Numbered from the stretch's first letter, positions 16,789-27,500 are shown. The stretch: 64,000 bases of DNA from MM2 sp035460165 (GCA_035460165.1 DATHWW010000008.1:71281-135280); one strand, 5' to 3'. The notes: generated from the sequence alone by a model not told the origin. A program made the numbers and translations.

Positions 16789-16859
16789 CAAACAATATCA
16801 ATCAACCAAGAAAAATAAATACCGAATCATCCGAGGGAGGCCCTTCGGATGAGTTTTTT
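16788..16859 (+). ncRNA. candidate small RNA (about 70 nt)
   Basis: Between the predicted start of promoter A and a strong intrinsic terminator there is no coding frame. The 5' part is A-rich and unstructured (ACAAACAATATCAATCAACC region) and the 3' part is a terminator hairpin with a U-tract, the usual shape of an Hfq-binding small RNA. The hairpin loop region contains GGGAGG, which could pair with pyrimidine-rich targets or bind CsrA/RsmA. Predicted only from promoter and terminator placement. Confidence 0.45.
16827..16859 (+). terminator. Rho-independent terminator
   Basis: Stem TCATCCGAGGG paired to CCC-T-TCGGATGA (11 bp with one bulged T, loop AGG) followed directly by GTTTTTTC. No plus-strand gene lies upstream, so it must end a non-coding transcript, most simply one from promoter A. 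Confidence 0.8.
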
Positions 16860-16917
16860 CTTGGGCCTGCTTGATTTGTCTTCGAGATGTAAGTGACCAA
16901 TTTCCGTGTTCATGAAA

Positions 16918-16970
16918 AACTATTAGTTCTGATAGGTTTCACTCGGCAAGCGTATCCATAGAATCGCGTT
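16918..16970 (+). promoter_or_regulatory. predicted LuxR-type promoter B driving the secretion operon
   Basis: AACTATTAGTTCTGATAGGT (16918-16937, centre 16927.5) contains the CT-N12-AG pattern of las/rhl-type boxes. A TAGAAT hexamer at 16959-16964 is again exactly 31.5 bp from the box centre, placing the predicted start near 16970. It reads toward the exporter gene at 17317. Confidence 0.6.
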
Positions 16971-17316
16971 TACAGAAGTAAATAATTGTTAAGGTTTCAA
17001 GTTGTTGAAATGCAATGCGCCTTCCTACGGGGCGTAAAAAACTAAAACAGCGTTTCACTATTGTGACGATTAAAAATAGCCTAGGGATTTCCCGCTTTGC
17101 AACGGCGAAAAAGGCTTCGATAACAAATACTAATAATTCGGGGTGGGATAAGGGTGCCGTTCTCGGGATTGTGGTTTGGGGCTAGGGGAGGTCGTGCTCG
17201 CCAGGTATGGCTAGGCGCGTCAATTTTCTTTTGCGAACTGGACGACAAACGTCCCGCTACGCTTTATAGCGCAACGGACTTTTGTAACAAGCCCTTCTTG
17301 AATTTTTGGCTTCGTG
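16971..17316 (+). other. long untranslated leader of the exporter gene
   Basis: About 346 nt with no convincing gene between promoter B and the exporter start. Small hairpins are visible, such as TTTCAA-GTTG-TTGAAA at about 16996-17011 and CGCT...AGCG near 17255-17272. A leader this long could hold post-transcriptional control, but no known riboswitch is recognised. Confidence 0.4.
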
Positions 17317-19566
17317 ATGCTTCATAAAATCGAAGCCAATGCATTCATCTGGGTGTTAGGCAGCCTTTGTCGCCAACACAGGATTCCGTTCGATCCGACT
17401 CTGCTAATACAGCAAACTCCACCTGCGCTGCCTCCCGAATATTCCTTGGAGGAACTGCTGGCGGCAGCCGATAAACTCGGCCTTCAATTCAATGAGGGTA
17501 GTGTCGCTGCCCTCGTTAGCGCCCCTGATGAGGTCTTTCCCTGTTTAGTTTTTTTGCGGTTAAGTCAGGATTCAGCCGCTGACTTTCCCGGTAACCAAGT
17601 TTCTCCTTCGGTAACGGGGCAAGATCGGGATGCCGACTCATCTCAAGAGTTGGTGCAGCCAGCACTGATCATTCGTTCGCAACCCGGCGTATATGCTTAT
17701 TTCACGCCGCAAAGCGATAAAGCGCAGTCGATTGATCTTCAGGAGTCCGCTTCGGCCCTCCTGCCGCTCGCCTATGGTTTTTTTGCAAAGCCGGAAGCGC
17801 TCAAGGATGAAGATGTAAAGTCGAATGCACCCAAAAAGGAATTTGGGTTCTCCTGGTTTATCCCCGAATTGCGCAAGCATCGAAAGATTTGGTACGAGAT
17901 TCTGCTCGCTTCGCTGACTATCCAGATCGTCGGTCTTGCGACGCCACTTTTTACACAGGTCATCATCGATAAGGTTATCGTTCACCAGACCAATAGCACC
18001 TTGATAGTGATCGGCGTTGCCCTCGTCATGTTCATGTTGTTCACCAGCACCATGACCTGGCTGCGCCAGTATCTCGTGCTGCATACCGGCAACCGCATGG
18101 ATGCCGTGCTCGGGACACAAGTGTTCCGCCACTTGCTGCGCCTGCCATTGCCATATTTCGAGCACCGTTCCACCGGCACGCTGGTCGCCCGGCTGCATGG
18201 CGTGGAAACCATACGGGAATTCATTTCCGGCGCGGCCATCACGCTGCTGCTCGATTTTCCGTTCATGCTGATTTTTCTGGCTGTGATGTTCGCCTACTCC
18301 TGGCAATTGTCTTTGATCGCCGTGGGAATCCTGTTGCTGATAGCAGGCCTCAGCGCGATCGTGACGCCGGTTATCCGGGAGCGTATCAATCAGCAGTTCA
18401 TGCTCGGAGCACGTAACCAGGCATTCCTGACCGAGCACATATCCGGTATGTCCACGGTCAAATCGTTACAAATGGAGCCGGACATCGAGCGCAAGTACGG
18501 CGACCTTTTCGTGCAATATCTCGCGGCAGGCTTCAGCACCAAGCAGGTAGGCAACACCTACAATGTGATCGCCAATGGGCTGGAACAGGTAATGACGCTC
18601 TCCATCCTTATGGTGGGTGCCTTGCTGGTCATGCAGAACGACGGCTTTACGGTCGGCATGCTGGTCGCCTTCCAGATGTTCGCCGGGCGCATGAGCCAGC
18701 CCATGCTGCGGTTGGTCGGGCTCTGGCAGGAATTCCAGCAGGCCAATATTGCCGTCAAGCGACTGGGCGATATCCTCGACATGCAGCAGGAACCGCACAC
18801 GCTCACGCCCAGCCGCGAGAATATCACCCAGGCCAGAATCGACATCGCGGGTATCGGCTTTCGTTACTCCGAAAATCATCCTTGGCTCTACCGCAACCTC
18901 AACATGACGCTCAAGCCCGGTCACCTCACCGTGCTCATGGGGCCATCCGGTTGCGGCAAGAGTACCCTGGCCAAATTACTGCTGGGCTTTTATCTTCCGC
19001 AAGAAGGCCAAATCAAGCTGGACGGTAAGGATATCCGCTACCTGGCGGCCAACGAACTACGTTTGATCTACGGCGTCGTGCCGCAGGAGACCGAATTGTT
19101 TTCCGGCACGATCTACGACAACCTTCTGATGGCCAATCCGCGCGCCGGGTTCGAGGACGTCATTATTGCCTGCAAGGCTGCTGAAATCCACGACGTTATC
19201 GAGCAGCTACCCAAAGGCTACCAAACCGAAATCGGCGAGCGTGGTACCGGACTATCCGGAGGGCAGAAGCAACGGCTAGCAATTTCCCGTGCGCTGCTCA
19301 AGCGTCCCAAAATCCTCATCTTCGATGAGTCTGTTTCCAATCTCGATCAGCAAACCGCCGAACATTTCGCCCACACCATCAATAAGCTTAAAGGCAAGGT
19401 CACCATGTTGTTCATTACCCACCAGATACCAAAAGGGTTGCAGGTGGATGAGGTATTCAGTTTCGGTGCGCACCATCAGGCAACGAAGATGGAGGTGGTA
19501 GAGGATGAGCGTCGTCGTAGCAACGAAGAAGCTATGGAAGCAAAAGGGGAAGGCAATGCCGGCTGA
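17317..19566 (+). CDS. HlyB-like type I secretion ABC transporter (permease/ATPase)
   Basis: 749 residues. N-terminal C39 peptidase-like domain of the HlyB/LapB type (about 1-170) used to recognise the substrate without cleaving it, then a six-helix exporter domain beginning IWYEILLASLTIQIVGLATPLF-type sequence, and a C-terminal ATPase: Walker A GPSGCGKST 542-550 (Lys548), signature LSGGQKQR from 646, Walker B LIFDES with Asp670-Glu671. It should export the giant RTX protein encoded downstream across both membranes together with the HlyD-like adaptor. ATG 17317 is preferred to the GTG 3 bp earlier. It is separated from the rest of the operon by a minus-strand toxin-antitoxin pair, an unusual arrangement. 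No TolC-type gene is in the locus. Confidence 0.93.
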   Translation: MLHKIEANAFIWVLGSLCRQHRIPFDPTLLIQQTPPALPPEYSLEELLAAADKLGLQFNEGSVAALVSAPDEVFPCLVFLRLSQDSAADFPGNQVSPSVTGQDRDADSSQELVQPALIIRSQPGVYAYFTPQSDKAQSIDLQESASALLPLAYGFFAKPEALKDEDVKSNAPKKEFGFSWFIPELRKHRKIWYEILLASLTIQIVGLATPLFTQVIIDKVIVHQTNSTLIVIGVALVMFMLFTSTMTWLRQYLVLHTGNRMDAVLGTQVFRHLLRLPLPYFEHRSTGTLVARLHGVETIREFISGAAITLLLDFPFMLIFLAVMFAYSWQLSLIAVGILLLIAGLSAIVTPVIRERINQQFMLGARNQAFLTEHISGMSTVKSLQMEPDIERKYGDLFVQYLAAGFSTKQVGNTYNVIANGLEQVMTLSILMVGALLVMQNDGFTVGMLVAFQMFAGRMSQPMLRLVGLWQEFQQANIAVKRLGDILDMQQEPHTLTPSRENITQARIDIAGIGFRYSENHPWLYRNLNMTLKPGHLTVLMGPSGCGKSTLAKLLLGFYLPQEGQIKLDGKDIRYLAANELRLIYGVVPQETELFSGTIYDNLLMANPRAGFEDVIIACKAAEIHDVIEQLPKGYQTEIGERGTGLSGGQKQRLAISRALLKRPKILIFDESVSNLDQQTAEHFAHTINKLKGKVTMLFITHQIPKGLQVDEVFSFGAHHQATKMEVVEDERRRSNEEAMEAKGEGNAG

Positions 19567-19570
19567 ATGC

Positions 19571-20020
19571 TTATTGATCTGTGCGGGAAATTCCCGACAA
19601 TGCCGGGAACCGCGATGCAACATCGCCGGGTGCAACGATAGGCAAAGGAAACACGCCGGCCAAGACCTGCAAATCGGCATCTCCCGATATAAGCGCATCG
19701 GCTTTTGCCGCCAAGGCCAGTTCCAGGAAAGGCCTATCGGCAGGATCGCGGCAATCGGGCACATCTGGACGCGCTGGCGGCAGGGTGACAACTTCGCAAT
19801 AAGGCAAGTAATCGCCCAGCAATTCCTCGCGCTCGGCCGGGGTCAGCTTGAATTTGGAATAAGCCAACACGCGCATCAACTCCCCCGTCGTGTCGCGCGA
19901 AACCAGCGGGATCAAGCGGTGCCCTTGCCAAGCGAAGCGCAGCCAAGCAAGCCGGCCCTGGGTAAACAGCAATGCAGAAAGAACCGTATTGGTATCCAGT
20001 ACCAAGCGCGGCACAGCCAT
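19571..20020 (-). CDS. PIN-domain toxin
   Basis: 149 residues from the start that overlaps the antitoxin stop as TGATG. Belongs to the 'putative toxin-antitoxin toxin, PIN family' (TIGR00305-like) group: VLDTNTVLSALL with the first acidic metal ligand, ELMRVLAYSKF, DPADRPFLELALAAKADALISGDADL with the later aspartates. Expected to be a Mg-dependent RNase held inactive by the upstream AbrB-type protein. It ends only a few bases from the exporter gene on the opposite strand, so the two transcripts converge. Confidence 0.87.
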   Translation of the reverse strand: MAVPRLVLDTNTVLSALLFTQGRLAWLRFAWQGHRLIPLVSRDTTGELMRVLAYSKFKLTPAEREELLGDYLPYCEVVTLPPARPDVPDCRDPADRPFLELALAAKADALISGDADLQVLAGVFPLPIVAPGDVASRFPALSGISRTDQ

Positions 20021-20238
20021 CAACGGCGTGCCCACTCCACCGCGTCGGCGACATCCTGCTCAGTGATGCCGAGACTTGCCAGCTTGGCGCGTACGGCATC
20101 GGCGCGCTGGATGCGTACCGGCGTCAGCACGATCTGGCCATTGACCGTTTCCACTTCGAAATACGAGGTATTGGGAAAGTTGGAAACCACGTCCTTGGGC
20201 AGCGTGAGCTGGTTTTTGGATGTGAGTTTGGCAAGCAT
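20020..20238 (-). CDS. AbrB/MazE/SpoVT-fold antitoxin
   Basis: 72-residue DNA-binding antitoxin with the swapped-hairpin N-terminus LAKLTSKNQLTLPKDVV, typical of AbrB/MazE proteins, and a helical C-terminal half (RAKLASLGITEQDVADAVEWARR) that would bind the PIN toxin. ATG at 20238 is chosen over an upstream TTG (20256). First gene of the pair; such antitoxins usually repress their own promoter, here in the 113-bp gap before the lipoprotein gene. Confidence 0.85.
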   Translation of the reverse strand: MLAKLTSKNQLTLPKDVVSNFPNTSYFEVETVNGQIVLTPVRIQRADAVRAKLASLGITEQDVADAVEWARR

Positions 20239-20369
20239 TGGAAATCCATTAATCAAGGAAGTAAGGATATATTACTTTACGGGTGAAAGTCAGGCAAGGG
20301 TGCGACTGCATCGAATGAGCATAACTTGCCTAGATTGAGGCGGCTAACAAATGTGATAGGGGGTGCAGC

Positions 20370-20861
20370 ATGAATTGGCGATGGATGAGTCTGGCGGTGG
20401 TGATTATGGGCGGGTTATCCGGTTGCGAAAAATATCGGCTCGATCAACAGGTGGAAGCGTTATGCAAAAAGGACGGTGGGGTCAGGGTTTATGAAACGAT
20501 CACGTTGCCACCAGAGATGTTTGATCGTTGGGGTGACCCATTTCCGGGATGGCGAAAAAGAAAACTTGAAGACCGGCTGGGGCCGGATTATCGCTACATT
20601 GCAGAGATTATTTATCTCAAGCGGGGTGATCCAATCAAGGTATTTAGCGAAGGGGAACTTCGCCAGTATAGCGAAAAGATAATCCGTGTATCCGATGGCA
20701 AATTACTGGGCCAAGCGATTGTGTATGGACGTACTGGTGGAGAAATCATTCTTCTTGGGCATCCTTCATCCAATAGATGTCCTGTTCTCAAAAGTACTGA
20801 TGAAACATTAATTCGTTCCGTTTTCTCCCAAAGTGGGAGTAGTCATTCGAATTTCGATTAA
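20370..20861 (+). CDS. lipoprotein, candidate immunity or accessory factor
   Basis: 163 residues with a lipoprotein signal (WMSLAVVIMGGLSGC, lipobox LSGC). The body KKDGGVRVYETITLPPEMFD and DGKLLGQAIVYGRTGGE resembles uncharacterised proteobacterial lipoproteins that I associate with secreted lipase-type effectors, but I cannot verify that here. It is AT-rich like the next gene and the N-terminal part of the RTX gene, suggesting these three came together. Position just before a secreted lipase-like protein makes an immunity role plausible. GGGGGTG precedes the ATG as ribosome site. Confidence 0.7.
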   Translation: MNWRWMSLAVVIMGGLSGCEKYRLDQQVEALCKKDGGVRVYETITLPPEMFDRWGDPFPGWRKRKLEDRLGPDYRYIAEIIYLKRGDPIKVFSEGELRQYSEKIIRVSDGKLLGQAIVYGRTGGEIILLGHPSSNRCPVLKSTDETLIRSVFSQSGSSHSNFD

Positions 20862-20933
20862 GAAGGGAATGAATTGGTGAATGACATCAAAGGCTGGTGC
20901 AGCAACGACATATTTTATCGGGAGACTGCGTAA

Positions 20934-21572
20934 ATGATCGGAGTCATGGTTATCGGTTTCTTTGCCCTATATTTACTTATTAGCGTTTTTGTTGTGGGAG
21001 GGGTTGTCGGATGGGCAAAAAGGAATAATCGCAGGAAATGGTTTTGGGGGGGCATCACAGCATTCTTGCTGTACAACCTTATATTCTGGGATTTCGTCCC
21101 AACGTTACTTGCACATAAGTACTACTGTGAAACCGAAGCCGGGTTCTGGGTGTACAAGACGCCCGAGCAATGGAAGAGCAGCCTAGGAGGAAAAGCGGAG
21201 AATTTAATTCCCTTTGGAAAAACAATAGAACAAATGCCTTTGGTAGTTATAAACCCAGGTACAGATAGCGCTATTGGTGTAAGAAAAGTTAACGAGCGAG
21301 TATATAAAGCTTTCGATATCAGAGAGATAGACAATATTTTTCCAATTCAAAAACAGACGACATATTTTGCTGACTTTGATGGGAAGGAGAAACTGGCTGA
21401 GTTGATAGACTTTTCAAGCGGCTATGGTAATCCGATGACAACTGGCGGCATATTGGGATTTAAGAGCTGGTTATCGCGAGATGGTTGTGATAGTGCGGTT
21501 ATGTATCAAGAAAAATCAAAATATGAACAATACCTAAATAACTTAATTGCTTTGGGGGCGGAACATGACTGA
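20934..21572 (+). CDS. membrane protein of unknown function beside the RTX gene
   Basis: 212 residues. Two N-terminal membrane helices (MVIGFFALYLLISVFVVGGVVGW and WGGITAFLLYNLIFWDFVPTLL, each quoted in part) followed by a likely periplasmic domain with the pattern YYCETEAGFWVYKTPEQWK. The stop overlaps the RTX start by 8 bp, so the two are translationally coupled. This coupling and its AT-rich composition shared with the RTX N-terminus suggest a dedicated partner, for example an immunity protein against the lipase-like domain. No recognised family. Confidence 0.72.
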   Translation: MIGVMVIGFFALYLLISVFVVGGVVGWAKRNNRRKWFWGGITAFLLYNLIFWDFVPTLLAHKYYCETEAGFWVYKTPEQWKSSLGGKAENLIPFGKTIEQMPLVVINPGTDSAIGVRKVNERVYKAFDIREIDNIFPIQKQTTYFADFDGKEKLAELIDFSSGYGNPMTTGGILGFKSWLSRDGCDSAVMYQEKSKYEQYLNNLIALGAEHD

Positions 21573-24500
21573 TACAAATAAGCTGTTTGAATTGGCTCAA
21601 TTGGCGGAAGCAAGTTATGCTGATTTTCAAAAATTTTCAAATGATCCATTTGAAGCTCTAAAAGCAAGTGATTTTTCTGTTACCCAAGCCGCCGAGTTCG
21701 CCCAACACTGGCGAGTCGTTTCCCACCAACCTGATACGGCCAGCGGCTTCTCCGCCACTTTGTTCCAGCGTATAGATTCCGATCCTGTGAGTGGCTATCA
21801 AGCCGGAGAGTATGTATATGCCATTCGTGGTACGGCAGGGTTTTTAACCGATATTGCAAGTGCAGATATTGGCGACATTATTTTCGATGGTCTGGCTATG
21901 GAACAGATTGTCGATATGTATAACGACTGGCAAAGACTCAATACACCTGCCGGACAAAGTTACCAAGTAGCCAAGTTGGTGGATCTTGTAAGTGGCGGGT
22001 CACCCGGCCGTGTGCTGATTGACAACCCTCTCGGCCTTTATAAGACCATTGAATTCTCAGAGTCAACGATAGCATTCGAGGCGGATGATCCGCGTCGCTA
22101 TGGTGTCGGTGCAATCTTGCAAAGTGGCGGTCTGACCGTCACGGGACATTCTCTAGGCGGGCATCTGGCTACTGCTTTCACGCGCCTATTTCCAGGCATG
22201 GCTGATGCGGTGACGGTGAATGGAGCGGGATACGCTACGGGCGCGATACCGGGTGTAGGAGGCGCCGCCCAAATCAATATCAGCAATCTATTTGGCATGC
22301 TCGGTGGCACGAGTTCATTCGGCACCATCGAGAACATTTATGGTAACAAGATGCCTGAGATCGTCACGCAAAATGGGCCGGGCCTTTATCAGCCAGGTGG
22401 ACATGATGGGATATTTATCGAGCAGACTTTGCCATGGGACAATACTTTCGGTCACGGCTCCAGCCAGATGACTGACAGTCTTGCCATTTACAACCTGTTT
22501 TTCCAATTGGATTCCAGTCTCGCTGAAAAATCCCCGCAAGACGCCCTCTCCCAACTCAAACCCTATTTCGAGCAATCCAGCAACAGCGCGAACCGCAGTC
22601 TGGAAAGTCTGGTAAAGGGTTTAAGCGAGGTCATTCTGGGCGCCCAGCCCACGATTGCTACCGATGATAGAGAAAGCTTGTACGCGGCGATTAACGGCTT
22701 AAGCGATAGCATCGATGCATTGTCTCTCACCGGCAAATTCACTCTGTCCACCTCCCCCGCCACGGCAGAAGGCGCTCGCAGCGATTTTAGTGCTTTTCTC
22801 AGTTTGAATTACCTTACCCCATTCGCCCTTAAGCCCAACGACGCGGCTGCAGCGAATACCTTGCAACAACTGCACGCCACTCTCGCCGAACAATGGAACG
22901 CCGACAACGCGCTTACCTCAGAAGAGCGCGCCAGAGGCGAAGCCAACTACTCTGACCTCTGGCTGAAAGACCGAGTTGCCATGCTCAGTTGGATCATCAA
23001 ACGCAATATGGCGGATACCGTGAATGGCGATGCGAGCGAACCCAGCGCCGTCTTTATCGACAACGCTACCAATACCACCATCAATGTCGGGGCAGGCAGA
23101 GCGGTAGAGCTGACCAAAGCCAGATATATATTTGGCGATAACGATGTCGAGATTCTGACCGGAGCGGAAAAAGCCGATCATCTCTATGGTCAGGGTGGAG
23201 CGGATGAACTGTATGGGCAAGACGGCAACGACTACCTTGAAGGTGGAGCAGATGCTGATACGTTATATGGCGACAACGGCAGCGACACGCTCTATGGCGG
23301 CGAAAGCGCCGATAAACTGACTGGTGGCGAAGGTGCCGATCGCCTCTACGGTGGAGCCGACAACGACACCCTCGAAGGCGGCCTCGGTAACGACACTCTC
23401 GTGGGCGGTGACGGTACCGACACTTACGTCATCAAAGCCGGCGACGGCACCGATACCCTCCTGGATGCCGACGGCATTATCACCCTCGACGGCGCGCAGA
23501 TCAAAGGCAGCGCCGGCATCGATGCCGACAAATGGAAACAACTCGGCCCAGATCTCTGGGTGGATTCTGAGAACGGTATCAGCTACACCCGCAGCACTGC
23601 AAGTGGAACAACGCAGTTGGTCATTCACAAGGGCACCTCCAACATTATCGTGCGCGACTGGCAGGATGGAGCCCTAGGTATTTCTCTTGGCGAAAGCGAA
23701 GAGCCAGAGTTGCCAGCAACTGCGGGTGCTATCGAAGGTGACCATCCGGTTATCGATCAAAAACCAGAGGCAGGCATTCAGCCTGATTACGATGCTCTAA
23801 ATAATCTGAAAACCGACTACAGCGTAGATGTCGAGCGACAGGACATTCTTCATGGCGACAGCGGCAACAACCTGATCCGGGGTTATACCAACATTGACTA
23901 CCTCTCTGGTGGCGGTGGCGACGACGTTCTTGAGGGGGGGCTGGGCAACGATGCCGTGGCTGGTGGAACGGGTAACGACACCCTGCGGGGTGAAGACGGT
24001 AACGATATCCTGCTGGGAGACCACAGGCTAATAGGAACAAGCTATGCCCTGACTGAAAGTGGGAGCTTGATTTCGGAACAAATAGCTACACCAGGAGATG
24101 GCTTCACCTCCTACACCTACAACATATCCATAAATAGTTATGAGGAGATGGGTGGAGACGACATTATCGAAGGCGGTGCTGGCGATGATTTGATTATAGC
24201 CGATCTGGGCGACGACTATGTGGCAGGGGGTGACGACAACGATGTGATATTTGGTGGGGGCGGTAAAGACATCCTGCTGGGGCAGGAGGGCAACGACTCT
24301 ATTACGGGGGACAGGCTTCGGGATAACAGTGCTCCTTATGGTGACGATTTCATTAGCGGTGGTGAAGGTGATGACAACCTGTTTGGTGCCGGAGGTAATG
24401 ACTATCTCTCGGGCGGTAATGGGGACGATGATTTAGGCGGAGATGAACCCACCCCATATGCTTCTGCCGGTGCGGATGTGCTAGATGGAGGAGCGGGCAA

Positions 24501-27500
24501 TGATGCTCTTCACGGACATGGTGGTAATGATTTATTGATGGGACAGGCGGATAACGATGAACTCCTGGGCGGAACCGGAGAAGACTATCTTCTGGGCGGA
24601 GATGGTGATGATCTTCTCGTGGGGGATGAAGAGGAGGAGGGCGATTCGGGCGGTGCAGATGTTTTGGATGGAGGTATCGGCAACGATCGTCTTTATGGTG
24701 AGGAAGGCGATGATGTATTGCTAGGTGGCGAAGGTGATGATTATCTCGAAGGAAATAAAGGTGTCGATACCCTGGATGGAGGAGACGGGGCTGACATACT
24801 TTGGGGAAATGCCGGTAATGACGAGATGGAGGGCGGCGCTGGCGACGATTATGTTGATGGCGGCGGCGACAACGATACGTTGAGCGGCGGTCTGGATAAG
24901 GATAGCATCCATGGAGGCGATGGTTTCGACGTATTGGCTGGAGGTGAAGGCGACGACCATCTGCAGGGCGATGCCGGTGACGATTCTTTGGATGGAGGAG
25001 CAGGCAAGGATACGCTCTTTGGAGGTGACGGAGCCGACACGCTAGTTGGCGGGGCAGAGGACGATTGGCTGGAAGGGGGTAATGATAACGATACGCTGGA
25101 TGGCGGGACGGGTAATGACACTCTTTTGGGTGATACTGGAAATGACCGGCTTACTGGCGGTGATGGCGATGATTGGCTTGAAGGGAGAGAAGGTAACGAC
25201 TATCTCGAAGGAGGAGCAGGAATCGACACTTTGAGTGGCGGTGATGGTGATGACACCTTAATTGGAAGCCGTGATGACAAATTAAGTGGTGGGGCTGGAA
25301 ACGATACTTACATAATCGATGGGCAGCTCGGGGTCGAAATTTCCGATGGTCAGGGCGGTAATATCATCGTTCTGAATGATGTCTCGCCTGACGAGGATGT
25401 TCACCTTGGTTTGAGGAATAACGGTAGTAAATTCGCGCTCGGCTATAGCAATGGGCAGTCGGTTACGCTCAATGCCAGTGACCTCGATGCTTATGAAATA
25501 CTGACGTTTAGATATGGGTCTTCGACGATTACTATCACGTTCTTGAAGGGTGCTGGTGGCGGATTGATGGATATCTATGCGCTTCTTTATGGAACCGCAT
25601 CGATCACTGGATCCCAAGGGAGTTCAGGCATTGTCGGTAACTACAGTTCAGCCGTTGCATGGTTCCCCAGTCGTGACCCTTTGACGCTGGACCTGGACGG
25701 TGATGGACTGGAAACGGTCGGCATCAGTTCTACCAACCCCATTCTCTTCGATCACGATAGCGACGGTCTCAAGAACGCTACCGGCTGGATCAAGCCCGAC
25801 GATGGGTTTCTGGCGCTGGATCGCAACGGCAACGGCAGCATCGACGACGGCAGTGAGCTTTTCGGCGACTCCACCCCACTCTATACCGGTGGCAAGGCCG
25901 CCGACGGCTTTGCCGCTTTGGCGCAGGAAGATACCAACGGCGATGGTCTGGTCAATGCTAAGGACGCTAATTTCGCCGACCTTCGCATCTGGCAGGATAC
26001 CAACAGCGACGGCCTTACCGACGCAGGCGAACTGCATACGTTGGAAGAACTCGGCATTGCCGGGCTGCATGTCACCAAGACAGAGAACACGACCCGTCTT
26101 GCGAACGGCAACCAGATTGCCGACCTTGGCAGCTACATCAAGACCGACGGTACCGAAGGTACGCTCGGCAATGTCACCGGCGGCATGGCCGACATCGATC
26201 TGGCAGACAATCCTTTCTTCCGCGAGTTTACCGATACCGTGCCGTTGACCGAGGAAGCGCTGGTTCTGCCAGACATGCAAGCCAGCGGCAGCGTGCGCGA
26301 TTTGCGCGAAGCGGCCAGCCTGTCTGCCGAGATGGCCGCCGCCGTGGCCGCCTACACTGCCGCCGATACCCGGGCCGAACAACTGGCCCTGGCCGACAAC
26401 GTGATCCGCACCTGGGCCGAAACCTCCGCAGCAAAAACCAGCGTGGAGCAGGCCGAGGAGAGGGGCTACCATCTCGTCTATCTGATCCCTGGGCTGACTT
26501 CCGCCGAATTTCTGCTCGGTGCCGTCGGGAGTCCGCAGCATGAGCAGCGCATGGCGCAGCAGGCTCAGATCGCGCAGATGCTGGGTATTCTGGAAATGTT
26601 CAACGGCTTGACTTTCGTTAATGTGTCGCCCGAAGGGGTGCGCACCGGGACGAATCAGTTCATTACTGCCACCGCAATCGGCGCGGAGGGTGATGAAAGT
26701 TCCCGCTATGCCTTTGTCAGCCTCTCCAACAACCAAATTGATTTTTTTAATCGCTCCTACGCGGCCTTGAAGCAAACCATCTACGATGGCCTGCTGCCGC
26801 AGACCCGGCTTAAGCCTTATCTGGATGCCCTCGACCTCAGCGTCACCTTGATCGGTGCGAATCCCGGCATGGATTTCAGCGGCATGGATGCCGCGTTCCA
26901 GGCACGCTACGGCCAAGCACCGGCCGAGGCGGTGCGCGATTTGCTCGATTTGCAACGCATGATGGGCAGTAGCCTCACCGGCCTAGGCTGGGATGGCTAC
27001 GGTCAATTGCGGAACTGGCTGGCCGCCGCGGTTGCGAGCGCAGATAGCGCGCTAGTTTCATCTTTGGCGGGCGCATTGGCTGACTTCGGCTATTCCGGCC
27101 CGACGACTGCCGGGACTGACAACAGCGAGGTCGTGCTCGGCGCCGACAGCGGTGCTGTCCTCAACGGCAACGGCGGCAACGACCTTGTCCTGGGTGGCAA
27201 CGGCGACGACATCCTCAACGGTGGCATCGGCAGCGACATTCTCGGCGGCGGCGCAGGCAACGATACCTATGTATTCAACCTGGGCGATGGCAGCGATACC
27301 ATTATCGAAACTCGCGGTGCCGAAGGTATCGACACGCTGCAATTCGGGTCGGGGATTTATGCCGGCAACCTCAACATCAGCCGCGACGGCGATAAGCTGG
27401 TCTTTTCCCACATCAACGGCAAGGATACGGTTGCCGTCGCTAACTGGTTCAATAGCGTGGGCAATGCCCACCGGCTGGACGCGGTGCGCTTCGCCGATGG

